From NCBI GenBank assembly GCA_027482985.1, contig JAIXVO010000467.1, forward strand, positions 1-9,506: DNA of 9,506 bases, written 5' to 3'. The notes under the pieces were generated by a model. The model saw only the letters and a program-made list of their open reading frames with translations, did no database searches and was not told the DNA's origin. This document shows positions 1-6,661 of the stretch, one piece after another. Both the position numbers and the translations under genes were made by a program. The DNA is from Cyanobacteriota bacterium (lineage in GTDB: Bacteria > Cyanobacteriota > Cyanobacteriia > Leptolyngbyales > Leptolyngbyaceae). Each line of letters starts with the position of its first letter. The first letter of the stretch is position 1.

Positions 1-19
1 CGATCGCCCCGCTCCCGTC

Positions 20-1756
20 TCAAAATCCCAAATCTGCTTTCGCTGCTTCTGCCGCTTTGAACACCACGGCATCCGGCACCTCCTCCCAGGCGGTATCGCC
101 CACCTCGGTATAAAACTGTTCATCGTAAGCCCGAGTCCGAATCACCACTGGCATCGGCACCGCATGACCCAGGATTAACGCTTGCTGTTTCGAGTCCAGT
201 TTAGAGAGTACCGATCGCAAACTTTGCGCACCGGGAACGCCCGTAAAGATCGCGTCAATGTCTTTTTCGTCATTCAACAACGCCGTAATCCGAGTGCCGA
301 TTTGGGACATGACTTCGTTATCAATCCCCGATGGTCGCTGATCGACCACCAACAGCGTCACGAAGTATTTCCGCATTTCCCGCGCGATCGTCCCAAAAAT
401 GGTTTGTCCCACCGTGGCGGGATCGAGAAACCGATGGGCTTCTTCAATCGTGATCACCAATTGGCGGGGGCGATCGCTGACATTTTTGGTCTGCAAAAAC
501 TTCTCCGCCTTTTGCACATAGGCATGGTGAATCCGCCGCGCAATCACATTCGTCGCCAGCATATAAGACAACATATTGGACTGCGACCCAAACTCAATCA
601 CCACATGTTTCCCGGCTTCCAGGGACTCCAGAATTTGCCCCACATAGTTATGGGGACAACTATTGCGGATGTACTTCAACCCATCCAGCCGCGTCAATTT
701 GCGCTGCAACGCCATAATCGACGACTTACTGCCCATCTTCGTTTCGCAAAACTCCTGAATCTCCAGGTTGTTCATCGTCAGCAGGCGCGAAATCCACGCC
801 TTACCCAACTCATTCCGCAAAATAATGGCGTTTTCCAAACTGGCTTCCGAGAGGTTGAGTTCCCCCCGCACCAGCATCAAATCCTCCACATCAATCTGGT
901 CATAGCTGATATACAGTTCTTGGGCATTCCGCACCCCCCGCCGCTGGGTGGATTCGGGATCAAGGGTGTAAATTTGCACCTGCCCAGGAAACAGCTGCCG
1001 CAAGCCTTTGACCGTACTGAATTGCTTCCCTTCACGGGTCGCCTCCCAGCCGTACTCAGAGTGCATATCAAAAATCAGGTTCACTGCCGCCTGCTTGCGG
1101 ATAATGCCAGACAGCAGCAAGCGGGTGAGAAAAGATTTGCCCGTCCCAGATTTGCCGAATACCCCGTTACTGCGTTCGACAAAGCGATCGAGATCCAGGC
1201 AAATCGGCACATCCATATCAATCGGTTGCCCGATCGCGAAGTTCCGCCGCAGGGGATCATCTTCCCAGCCAAACACCGCGCGAAAGTCCCGTTCACTCGC
1301 CTCATACATCTGGCTGAAGTGACTGGGAATTGTCTTAACGGGTAACAGTTCCACGGGTTCACTCGATTGCACCTGATAGGATGCTAATTTCGCTGCCTTC
1401 CCATTTTTCCCTTTGGCCTCCTTGCCTGCTGCCTTCGCGCTTGCCTGCTGGGAAGCATCGATTTCGGCAATCATCAACATCGGGGTGAGATTGACGGTGC
1501 CGTAGGTGCCACTCCCCGCCAATACTTCTTGCAGAAAGAGATTATCTGGTTCTGGGGGATTCGCCAGAATGCGAGAACTGCTAGTGCCTAAGACCACATC
1601 CGTCAGCATGCAGAAGAAGTGCGATCGCCGTCCCCGCACCACCAAAAATTTGCCCACCCGCATCTCTTCGACTGAGATGTCCGGATAGAGCCGCACCTCT
1701 AAGCCTTGACTGAGAGATCCTTGAATCACTGAACCCAGGGGTTGTTCTAGACTCAT
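20..1756 (-). CDS. HerA-like P-loop ATPase (HAS-barrel plus DUF87/HerA ATPase domain)
   Basis: The product is 578 aa and cytoplasmic, with no membrane segment. Numbered from the upstream TTG at 1783, it has a small N-terminal beta-rich region (about 12-108) like a HAS-barrel. A lysine/alanine-rich linker follows (110-135), then a FtsK/HerA-type ATPase core. The Walker A motif GKSGTGKS is at 210-217 and the motif DMHSEYGWE at 239-247. Walker B with catalytic acids (VITIEEAH) is at 443-450, and a sensor-like DQRPS at 481-485. HerA-family proteins are hexameric DNA translocases, known from archaeal end resection with NurA and from bacterial defence pairs. Chromosomal cyanobacterial members have no assigned role that I know of. 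I chose the ATG at 1756, where the protein begins MSLEQPLGSV. The frame also offers TTG at 1783, nine codons earlier, and neither has a clear Shine-Dalgarno. No nuclease partner is visible nearby; ilvB diverges from it. The family call is secure and the biological role unknown. Confidence 0.9.
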   Translation of the reverse strand: MSLEQPLGSVIQGSLSQGLEVRLYPDISVEEMRVGKFLVVRGRRSHFFCMLTDVVLGTSSSRILANPPEPDNLFLQEVLAGSGTYGTVNLTPMLMIAEIDASQQASAKAAGKEAKGKNGKAAKLASYQVQSSEPVELLPVKTIPSHFSQMYEASERDFRAVFGWEDDPLRRNFAIGQPIDMDVPICLDLDRFVERSNGVFGKSGTGKSFLTRLLLSGIIRKQAAVNLIFDMHSEYGWEATREGKQFSTVKGLRQLFPGQVQIYTLDPESTQRRGVRNAQELYISYDQIDVEDLMLVRGELNLSEASLENAIILRNELGKAWISRLLTMNNLEIQEFCETKMGSKSSIMALQRKLTRLDGLKYIRNSCPHNYVGQILESLEAGKHVVIEFGSQSNMLSYMLATNVIARRIHHAYVQKAEKFLQTKNVSDRPRQLVITIEEAHRFLDPATVGQTIFGTIAREMRKYFVTLLVVDQRPSGIDNEVMSQIGTRITALLNDEKDIDAIFTGVPGAQSLRSVLSKLDSKQQALILGHAVPMPVVIRTRAYDEQFYTEVGDTAWEEVPDAVVFKAAEAAKADLGF

Positions 1757-1797
1757 CGTGCGATCGCGCCAGCGGTTGTTCAATTGCCTGACTTTTA

Positions 1798-1803
1798 ATA
1801 ATA
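1798..1803 (-). promoter_or_regulatory. Candidate -10 element for the HerA-like gene
   Basis: Read on the minus strand, TATTAT matches the TATAAT consensus at five of six positions. It lies 41 bases before the ATG at 1756, giving a leader of about 35 nt. No convincing -35 hexamer sits 16-18 bases upstream, so this is a weak inference. A transcript starting here would leave only about 8 nt before the alternative TTG start at 1783, which slightly favours the ATG. Confidence 0.25.
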
Positions 1804-1872
1804 CATCAGTTCCACTGGAAATACATCTGCTGATCCTGCCACGTGAATGTCATCATTTGTTGATATTGCGGC

Positions 1873-1960
1873 GATCGCGATCGGGTGGGATGTGGCATGA
1901 ATAGGAAAGAGCGGCTCCATTGCGACTCCTTAAGCGGCTATCGACAGGGATCGCGATCGG
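1873..1960. repeat. Repeated GATCGCGATCGG in the divergent spacer
   Basis: GATCGCGATCGG occurs at 1873-1884 and again at 1949-1960, between the HerA-like gene and ilvB. Each copy holds two overlapping CGATCG-like units, and the first is merged with a HIP1 site. This may be only HIP1-related sequence bias; a regulatory role is not shown. Confidence 0.4.
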
Positions 1961-1966
1961 TCTTAA

Positions 1967-2029
1967 ACTTAAATTTCAAGTGTATCCGCAGCATTTGATA
2001 CAAAACTTCACTCTAGGATTGGCGAGGGA
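1967..2029 (+). promoter_or_regulatory. ilvB: ilvB upstream region: inverted repeats and Shine-Dalgarno
   Basis: Three elements are visible. ACTTAAATTTCAAGT (1967-1981) is an imperfect palindrome with one mismatch per seven-base arm. GTATC (1982-1986) and GATAC (1997-2001) form a second inverted repeat, spaced about one and a half helical turns. GAGGGA (2024-2029) is a good Shine-Dalgarno six bases before the GTG at 2036 and fixes that start. GATACA (1997-2002) or TAGGAT (2014-2019) could be a -10 box. No perfect NtcA site (GTA-N8-TAC) was seen. The ribosome site is well supported; operator status for the palindromes is a guess. Confidence 0.35.
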
Positions 2030-2035
2030 ACTTCT

Positions 2036-3871
2036 GTGCAACTTCAACGTGTAGCTGTGCAACGGGCGACGGGTGCTTACGCACTGATGGATAGCTTGAA
2101 GCGCCATGGTGTCACCCATATTTTTGGCTATCCCGGTGGGGCAATTCTGCCGATTTACGACGAGCTGTACCGCTTTGAAGCCCGAGGGGAACTTCAGCAC
2201 ATCCTAGTCCGCCATGAGCAAGGCGGGACGCATGCGGCGGATGGGTACGCCCGCGCCACTGGACGAGTAGGAGTTTGTTTTGGTACCTCTGGCCCCGGTG
2301 CCACCAATCTCGTGACTGGCATTGCCACCGCGCACATGGACTCGATCCCGATGGTGATTATTACGGGACAGGTGCCGCGCCATGCGATCGGGAGTGATGC
2401 GTTTCAGGAAACCGACATCTATGGCATCACCCTGCCGATCGTCAAGCATTCCTATGTGGTGCGCGACCCCCGCGATATGGGGCGGATTGTGGCAGAAGCG
2501 TTTTACATCGCCAGTACGGGTCGGCCCGGCCCCGTGTTGATTGACATTCCCAAAGATGTGGGCACCGAAGAATTTGATTACACCCCCGTCGAACCCGGTT
2601 CGGTCAAGATGCCGGGGTATCGACCCACAGTGAAAGGCCACCCGAACCAGATTGCCAATGCCTTAAAACTGATGCGGCAGGCGAAACAGCCGTTGTTGTA
2701 TGTGGGTGGGGGCGCGATCGCGGCGGGTGCCCATGCCGAAATTCAAACCCTGGCGGAATTATTTAACCTGCCCGTCACGACAACGCTCATGGGCATCGGT
2801 GCCTTTGACGAACACCATCCCCTCTCAGTCGGGATGTTGGGGATGCACGGCACAGCTTACTCGAATTTCGCCGTGATGGAATGCGATTTGCTGATTGCGG
2901 TCGGGGCGCGGTTCGACGATCGCGTGACGGGCAAGCTGAAAGAATTTGCGCCTCATGCTCAGGTTATTCATATCGACATTGACCCAGCAGAAGTGGGCAA
3001 GAACCGAGCGCCGGAAGTCCCCATTGTGGGCGATGTCCGCAATGTGTTGCAGGATTTGTTGCGGCGCAGTCAGGAAGACGGCGACCAACCCGATCCACAA
3101 CGCAACCAGGCGTGGCTCAATCGGATCGATCGCTGGCGGGAAGATTATCCCCTGGTCGTCCCCCACTATGCCGATAGCCTGTCGCCCCAAGAAGTGATTG
3201 TCGAAGTCGGGACTCAAGCTCCCCATGCCTACTACACGACGGATGTAGGACAACACCAAATGTGGGCGGCGCAATTCCTCAAGAATGGCCCCCGCCGCTG
3301 GATTTCCAGTGCTGGTTTAGGCACGATGGGCTTCGGAATGCCTGCTGCGATGGGGGCGAAAGTAGCAGTGCCGGATGAAGAAGTCATCTGTATCAGCGGC
3401 GATGCCAGCATTCAGATGAACATTCAAGAACTGGGCACCTTGGCGCAATATGGCATCAACGTCAAAACCGTGATTATCAACAACGGTTGGCAGGGGATGG
3501 TGCGCCAGTGGCAGGAAGCGTTCTATGACGAGCGCTATTCCCAGTCCAACATGCAGCCCAGTATGCCGGACTTCGTGAAGCTCTGCGAAGCCTACGGGAT
3601 TAAGGGCATGATTGTGCGATCGCGGGATGAACTGAAGGGCGCGATCGCCGAAATGCTGGCCGCGAACTGTCCCGTCCTGCTGGATGCCCGTGTCAAGCGG
3701 GATGAGAACTGTTATCCAATGGTGCCCTCTGGTAAGAACAATGCCCAAATGATTGGTCTGCCGGAACACAAACATCTGGAAAAAGTGACCGAAATCATCC
3801 AGTGCAGTAGTTGTGGCGCGAAAAATGTCTCGACTCACCGCTTCTGCCCTGAATGCGGTGCCAAACTGTAG
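2036..3871 (+). CDS. ilvB: Acetolactate synthase large (catalytic) subunit with C-terminal zinc ribbon
   Basis: This 611-aa ThDP/FAD enzyme condenses two pyruvates to 2-acetolactate, or pyruvate with 2-oxobutyrate, in the first common step of valine, leucine and isoleucine synthesis. The N-terminal ThDP-binding Pyr domain carries the catalytic glutamate E61 in [16 protein letters not shown], followed by GTSGPGATN. The central FAD/transhydrogenase-like domain spans about 200-345. The C-terminal PP domain has the ThDP/Mg motif from G455-D456 (GDAS, A replacing the usual G) to N482-N483, then GMVRQWQ. After the normal end ([16 protein letters not shown], about 561-576) comes a short linker and a zinc ribbon with cysteines 590, 593, 604 and 607. 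This tail is absent from the E. coli and plant enzymes. I believe it recurs in cyanobacterial IlvB proteins but could not check. The start is a GTG with GAGGGA six bases upstream. The regulatory subunit gene ilvN is not in the window. The gene is monocistronic, closed by the hairpin at 3929-3959. Confidence 0.97.
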   Translation: MQLQRVAVQRATGAYALMDSLKRHGVTHIFGYPGGAILPIYDELYRFEARGELQHILVRHEQGGTHAADGYARATGRVGVCFGTSGPGATNLVTGIATAHMDSIPMVIITGQVPRHAIGSDAFQETDIYGITLPIVKHSYVVRDPRDMGRIVAEAFYIASTGRPGPVLIDIPKDVGTEEFDYTPVEPGSVKMPGYRPTVKGHPNQIANALKLMRQAKQPLLYVGGGAIAAGAHAEIQTLAELFNLPVTTTLMGIGAFDEHHPLSVGMLGMHGTAYSNFAVMECDLLIAVGARFDDRVTGKLKEFAPHAQVIHIDIDPAEVGKNRAPEVPIVGDVRNVLQDLLRRSQEDGDQPDPQRNQAWLNRIDRWREDYPLVVPHYADSLSPQEVIVEVGTQAPHAYYTTDVGQHQMWAAQFLKNGPRRWISSAGLGTMGFGMPAAMGAKVAVPDEEVICISGDASIQMNIQELGTLAQYGINVKTVIINNGWQGMVRQWQEAFYDERYSQSNMQPSMPDFVKLCEAYGIKGMIVRSRDELKGAIAEMLAANCPVLLDARVKRDENCYPMVPSGKNNAQMIGLPEHKHLEKVTEIIQCSSCGAKNVSTHRFCPECGAKL

Positions 3872-3928
3872 CGATCGCTGAACTGCCTCTAGATTAGGGT
3901 GAGCCGCAATTCACTGAATCATCCCAGC

Positions 3929-3959
3929 TGAGGGTCTTGTGCATAGCGCAAGACCCTCA
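3929..3959 (+). terminator. Hairpin terminator downstream of ilvB
   Basis: Arms TGAGGGTCTTGTGC (3929-3942) and GCGCAAGACCCTCA (3946-3959) pair over 14 bp with one G-U wobble around an ATA loop, 57 bases after the ilvB stop. The following plus-strand bases, ACTTGTTCTG, form only a broken T tract, so it is not a textbook intrinsic terminator. On the minus strand no T tract follows the hairpin, so it serves ilvB rather than the toxin gene ending at 4100. It could also protect the mRNA 3' end. Confidence 0.75.
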
Positions 3960-4099
3960 CTTGTTCTGATTGGCTAATTTCTGGTGCTATCGATGCGTCC
4001 TAACGACTAAATTTAGCGGCTATAAACAAAATCCTGACAAGAACTTTTACGTCGTTGTTACCGCGACGCGTGATCCACTAGTTTTGCTGCCGCACTTCA

Positions 4100-4513
4100 T
4101 CATTGGACTGGAATGATATCAAAACTATCCCGATCGCCAATCCGATAAAACAGAAAGTCTGAGTCGAGGGTAAGAATTTGCTGATACCCTGTCTTTTCAG
4201 CCGCTAAAACCAACGTTGCATCGGCCAAGTCCATAGGTCGATCTCGATATTTCTCCATAAGGTTCAACAGATGAGCATAGTCATCTTGCTGAATTTCGTG
4301 AATGACGAGTAGTTGATCCAGAAGCAGCTGACCCCATTGCTTTTGCATCGCCCAACCGCCGCGATGGAGCGCAAGATACATGGCTTCTGTCAGACATGCC
4401 CAGGTTGTGATTAGAGGCTTTGCCAAACCTGTCACGATCGCTCGATAAGCATTGTGCTGAGATTGAGTCCGATCAACCAAACACAGCAAAACTCCAGCGT
4501 CGCAGAGAATCAC
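4100..4513 (-). CDS. PIN-domain ribonuclease, VapC-like toxin
   Basis: The product is a 137-aa single PIN domain, a typical toxin length. The acidic residues that bind the catalytic metal are all visible: D5 in MILCDAGVLL, E43 in CLTEAMYLAL, D95 and D98 in MDLADATLV, and D117/D119 in TLDSDF. PIN toxins of type II systems cleave RNA, often tRNA or rRNA, until bound by their antitoxin. The start is GTG. Its first bases overlap the TGA of the preceding antitoxin frame (GTGA at 4510-4513), the usual arrangement for coupled translation. That antitoxin is interrupted by a TAA, so this toxin looks intact but may lack a full partner and may be poorly translated. No terminator follows it on its own strand. 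The PIN assignment is firm; the RNA target is unknown. Confidence 0.88.
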   Translation of the reverse strand: MILCDAGVLLCLVDRTQSQHNAYRAIVTGLAKPLITTWACLTEAMYLALHRGGWAMQKQWGQLLLDQLLVIHEIQQDDYAHLLNLMEKYRDRPMDLADATLVLAAEKTGYQQILTLDSDFLFYRIGDRDSFDIIPVQ

Positions 4514-4785
4514 AGATGAAGTCCTTGTTGCCGATATTTGTTCAGCAAATGTTCTTGATACTCGCTGATGGGCGCTGTTGGGATGGCTTCTGGTGTAATT
4601 TTTAAGCCGTCAGTCGCCTCAAACCATCGCATCCACGCTTCGCAGCGATCGCCCTCGAGTGAATTGCTAGCGACTTGCGTTTAATGATCGTGACTAATAG
4701 AGTCGATAAAGTCAATAATTTCTTGCACCAGGGAGTCTGGAAGTTGCTGAATTTTCGCGATCGCGGTTTCTCGAATGGTCACCAT
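4510..4785 (-). pseudogene. Antitoxin gene interrupted by an in-frame TAA (partner of the PIN toxin at 4100-4513)
   Basis: From ATG 4785 the frame reads 34 codons (MVTIRETAIAKIQQLPDSL..., ending SISHDH), then TAA at 4681-4683. The same frame then stays open for 56 codons (TQVASNSLEG... to ...YRQQGLHL) and stops at TGA 4510-4512, inside the toxin start. The N-terminal part resembles small cyanobacterial antitoxins (DUF2281-like, pattern IREAAIxKIQQLPxSLVQEVxDFIDF). The C-terminal part, with EYQEHLLNKYRQQG, matches the usual antitoxin end. In relatives I recall a glutamine just after the HKH-like stretch, so one C-to-T change (CAA to TAA) would explain the break. With no frameshift and both halves well preserved, the change must be recent or a sequencing error. 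Reinitiation at ATG 4632 could still give a 40-aa C-terminal piece. A true stop with readthrough is possible but unlikely. Confidence 0.75.
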
Positions 4786-4983
4786 TATCACCTCCACCCA
4801 AATTGCACGTTCGTTTGTCGCAATCAAGCTTACGCCTCTAGTTTAGCGGATGAAGATCGCGCTAACTATATGCTGCTGGTGATTCCAGGGCGATCGCCCC
4901 TGATCATGACGGCGATCACCCCGGCATGATTGGCTCAAGGGCGATCTCAGGGGTGCCCCTCCGCTCTAGAGGTTTGCGATGGA
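4786..4983. other. Spacer between the two toxin-antitoxin pairs
   Basis: This 198-base spacer has no supported gene. It holds the Shine-Dalgarno and presumably the promoter of the interrupted antitoxin, though no good -10/-35 pair was found. GGGCGATCGCCC (4888-4899) is a 12-bp perfect palindrome built around a HIP1 site, and AGGGG-TG-CCCCT (4959-4970) is a small inverted repeat. Neither is followed by a T tract on the minus strand, so I do not call a terminator for the upstream toxin gene. Confidence 0.4.
4787..4795 (-). promoter_or_regulatory. Very strong Shine-Dalgarno of the interrupted antitoxin gene
   Basis: On the minus strand GGAGGTGAT is a near-full complement of the 16S rRNA 3' end, with GGAGG ending five bases before the ATG at 4785. 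It is the best ribosome site in the window. It fixes the antitoxin start and suggests the antitoxin was once made in excess over its GTG-initiated toxin. Confidence 0.75.
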
Positions 4984-5361
4984 TCAGATAAGAGGGTCGA
5001 TCATGTCCAGCCCTGCAATTTTGAGGAAGTCACTGGTGTTTCGGGTGATTAGTGTTAATTGGTGGAAGCGGGCAGATGCAGCGATCGCTGCATCTGGTAA
5101 CTTGATTTTGTGGTTTTTTCTCAGTTGAATCGTCTGTTCGGCGATATCGGAAGTTAGCTCCAGTTCCTGTAGCCCAGACAGGAATAGTCTGGCTTGTTGC
5201 TCTTCGACAGAGGTTTTCTGAAAGCCAAGCAATTCGATTTTCGAGATAATTGAGTAGGCTCCTGCTCCAGTTAGTCCTTCAGGAATCAGGTCGCTACCGC
5301 GCTGATTCAGGCTACCCCTGAGGTGGTAAATCAGGATATTGCTGTCGAAAAGATATTTCAT
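4984..5361 (-). CDS. PIN-domain ribonuclease, VapC-like toxin (second copy)
   Basis: The product is a 125-aa single PIN domain with the expected metal-binding acids: D6 in YLFDSNILIYHL, E43 in SKIELLGF, D90 in KLPDAAIAA and D111 in TRNTSDF. The LPDAxIAA and TRNxxDF motifs place it in the classical VapC/FitB-like group. That differs from the toxin at 4100-4513, so the two pairs are not recent duplicates. Its ATG at 5361 lies 10 bases after the stop of the antitoxin gene at 5372-5620, with a weak AAAGAG just upstream, so it is probably cotranscribed and translationally linked. It is predicted to be an RNase held inactive by that antitoxin. Confidence 0.92.
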   Translation of the reverse strand: MKYLFDSNILIYHLRGSLNQRGSDLIPEGLTGAGAYSIISKIELLGFQKTSVEEQQARLFLSGLQELELTSDIAEQTIQLRKNHKIKLPDAAIAASARFHQLTLITRNTSDFLKIAGLDMIDPLI

Positions 5362-5371
5362 CTCTTTTCGC

Positions 5372-5620
5372 TTATTCGCTCCAGTCTAGTTGCCGTTGAG
5401 CGGTCAGTTGAGCATCAATTTCGTCAGGAGTTTGGTGGCTCCAACTGCCTTGGGTCGATGCAAAAATTTCCTGAGGTGAACGGTTTGGGGGATGTTGAGA
5501 TGCGGGGCGATCAAGGACTTCAAAACGGGTAATTCGGACTCGCGTGCCAGCTTCCAGGTCTAAAGGTGCTGTTGGATGAAACGTGGTGCCATCAAAGACC
5601 GCTTCTATGATTTGGGTCAT
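5372..5620 (-). CDS. AF2212/VapB-type antitoxin (DUF104 family)
   Basis: This 82-aa protein begins MTQIIEAVFDGTTFHPTAPLDLEAG, the characteristic N-terminus of AF2212-like antitoxins: a small beta-barrel with xIEAVFDGxxxxPxxPLxLxxGTRVRI. The charged C-terminal tail (about 53-82, with DEIDAQLTAQRQLDW) fits the toxin-wrapping segment of antitoxins paired with PIN toxins. The frame stays open upstream to an ATG at 5713. I reject that start because its 31 extra residues lie inside the membrane-protein gene and precede the conserved start. No strong Shine-Dalgarno precedes 5620 (a GAG about eight bases upstream). The gene begins 37 bases after the membrane-protein gene and ends 10 bases before its toxin. 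It would be expected to bind the toxin and repress its own operon. Confidence 0.87.
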   Translation of the reverse strand: MTQIIEAVFDGTTFHPTAPLDLEAGTRVRITRFEVLDRPASQHPPNRSPQEIFASTQGSWSHQTPDEIDAQLTAQRQLDWSE

Positions 5621-5657
5621 GGTTGCGCTCACAACTGCAGTGCCCTCAGTATAGCCG

Positions 5658-6110
5658 TCAAGGCGATCGTCCATTAGTCTGCTCTGGAAATCTTCCAAAG
5701 AATGAAGCTGCATCAGATTTCAGAAAAAAGGCATTCACTTTGTCAGCAGTATGTTGAGCCAAGTTATAGTCGTAAGTTGACAATATTGGTAGCGTGTAGG
5801 GCAGATGGGCAACTCGGATCTCAGCACTGTAAGAATTGACTCCCTTCTGTCGATGACTAATCACATCCACGGCTAAGGGATCAAGAATTTTAATCGGACT
5901 CATCTTAAGAAGAGGAGTATTTCTGATTAGACTACATTCAATCGAATTTAGGGATGAGCGACTACAGATTAACTCTATTGATGTAGTTTTAAACAGCAAA
6001 AATCCTGACAAAATAAGAAAGCCTATCCCGAATAAAACAGAGTAGATAACTTGCTTTGGGAAAGGAAGCTCTACAGCTTGAGAGTGATAGTTGTCTTGCT
6101 GGGTCTCCAT
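5658..6110 (-). CDS. Uncharacterised one-helix membrane protein
   Basis: The product is 150 aa. A hydrophilic N-terminus (1-17) is followed by one clear membrane helix (about 21-40, VIYSVLFGIGFLILSGFLLF). A soluble domain of about 100 residues then starts with CSR at 49-51 and C59. The CxR-x(7)-C pattern after a helix, followed by a Y-containing beta-strand region and a final helix ending near NAFFL (126-130), resembles a family of unnamed cyanobacterial membrane proteins that I recall but cannot name. No catalytic motif is visible. The extension after residue 131 looks atypical. The ATG at 6110 has no clear Shine-Dalgarno. The gene sits between a DUF2283 gene (33 bases upstream) and an antitoxin (37 bases downstream), all on one strand. 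Its codons look more AT-rich than those of ilvB, and it has no HIP1 site, as expected for acquired DNA. The function is unknown. Confidence 0.8.
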   Translation of the reverse strand: METQQDNYHSQAVELPFPKQVIYSVLFGIGFLILSGFLLFKTTSIELICSRSSLNSIECSLIRNTPLLKMSPIKILDPLAVDVISHRQKGVNSYSAEIRVAHLPYTLPILSTYDYNLAQHTADKVNAFFLKSDAASFFGRFPEQTNGRSP

Positions 6111-6143
6111 ACAATGGACTATAACATCTACTATGATGCGTTT

Positions 6144-6371
6144 CTACTGGACTGGACTCAACTGTCCTAGCTCGACGCTGACGGCATCAAAACGATTATC
6201 GCCGGGATGGTAAGAGAGAATTTCCACGCCAATTGGTTCTCCTGTTGTTGAGTCTTTAATGAGGATAATGCCGTCCCCCAGTTCGCTACTAATTTGTCCT
6301 TTGCGGGGAGCCTGCCAGAATACCGTTAGCAATTCAGTTTCTGGTTCGTAGAAGACTTTTACCTGCGCCAT
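6144..6371 (-). CDS. DUF2283 family small protein
   Basis: This 75-aa protein opens with VKVFYEPETELLTVFW and continues with a DGIILIKD strand and GEPIGVEILSY, the DUF2283 pattern. Such proteins are small beta-rich cytoplasmic proteins. They often follow a DUF4258-like gene and are suspected antitoxins, though the role is not established to my knowledge. The start is well fixed: AAGGAG lies seven bases before the ATG at 6371. The first 13 bases overlap the end of the preceding gene, so the two are translationally linked. Confidence 0.88.
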   Translation of the reverse strand: MAQVKVFYEPETELLTVFWQAPRKGQISSELGDGIILIKDSTTGEPIGVEILSYHPGDNRFDAVSVELGQLSPVQ

Positions 6372-6661
6372 ATTGATTCTCCTTCTTTGATTGCATCAGT
6401 TTGATACGCCGTAATCAAGAACCCATCCCCATTTAATCGCCTTACCACAGCAACAACCCAGCGTTTCTCGCGACGAGACAGGTAAAACAACAGCACACCA
6501 TCATCTCGGCTACTGCGGCGGATTTCATCGGGGTCTGCGAGGGCTTGCTGAACCAGTTCTTCTAAGTCGGTAATGTCAGGGTGTTTAGTCGTAAGCCGTT
6601 GCCAGTAGCCTTCGGAAGTTCTGACAGTGAAGCCAAGGGGGGTTAGGACTGCAAATTTCAT
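6359..6661 (-). CDS. DUF4258/RelE-fold-like small protein, candidate toxin
   Basis: This 100-aa protein starts MKFAVLTPLGFTVRTSEGYW. It contains a KHPDI segment and a stretch of the type LVQQALADPDEIRRSS, then a strand region ending in LITAYQTDAIKEGE. That layout (HP-x-[IM], PD-x-[IV], ITAY-x-TD) is typical of small proteins annotated as DUF4258 or as barnase/EndoU/RelE-like nucleases, usually next to a DUF2283 gene. I infer a toxin-like RNase role from fold resemblance and position only. No catalytic set can be assigned by eye. I chose ATG 6661 over TTG 6682, which would add seven unconserved residues; neither has a strong ribosome site. The gene is the first of the minus-strand cluster, so the cluster promoter should lie above 6661. 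Confidence 0.78.
   Translation of the reverse strand: MKFAVLTPLGFTVRTSEGYWQRLTTKHPDITDLEELVQQALADPDEIRRSSRDDGVLLFYLSRREKRWVVAVVRRLNGDGFLITAYQTDAIKEGESIWRR

Noticed and set aside
182..1345. Long plus-strand open frame of 387 aa opposite the HerA-like gene
   Set aside because: It is antisense to a clear P-loop ATPase with all motifs, and its composition (rich in H, R, P, Q) is that of a shadow frame.
4888..4899. GGGCGATCGCCC palindrome as a terminator or operator
   Set aside because: It is a HIP1 site with chance flanking symmetry and has no T tract on either side.
4675..4929. 84-aa plus-strand frame across the start of the interrupted antitoxin
   Set aside because: It is antisense to the antitoxin N-terminus and its strong ribosome site; no motif or plausible ribosome site of its own.
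5621..5713. N-terminal extension of the AF2212 antitoxin to ATG 5713 (113 aa)
   Set aside because: The extra 31 residues overlap the membrane-protein gene in another frame and precede the conserved family start MTQIIEAVFDG.
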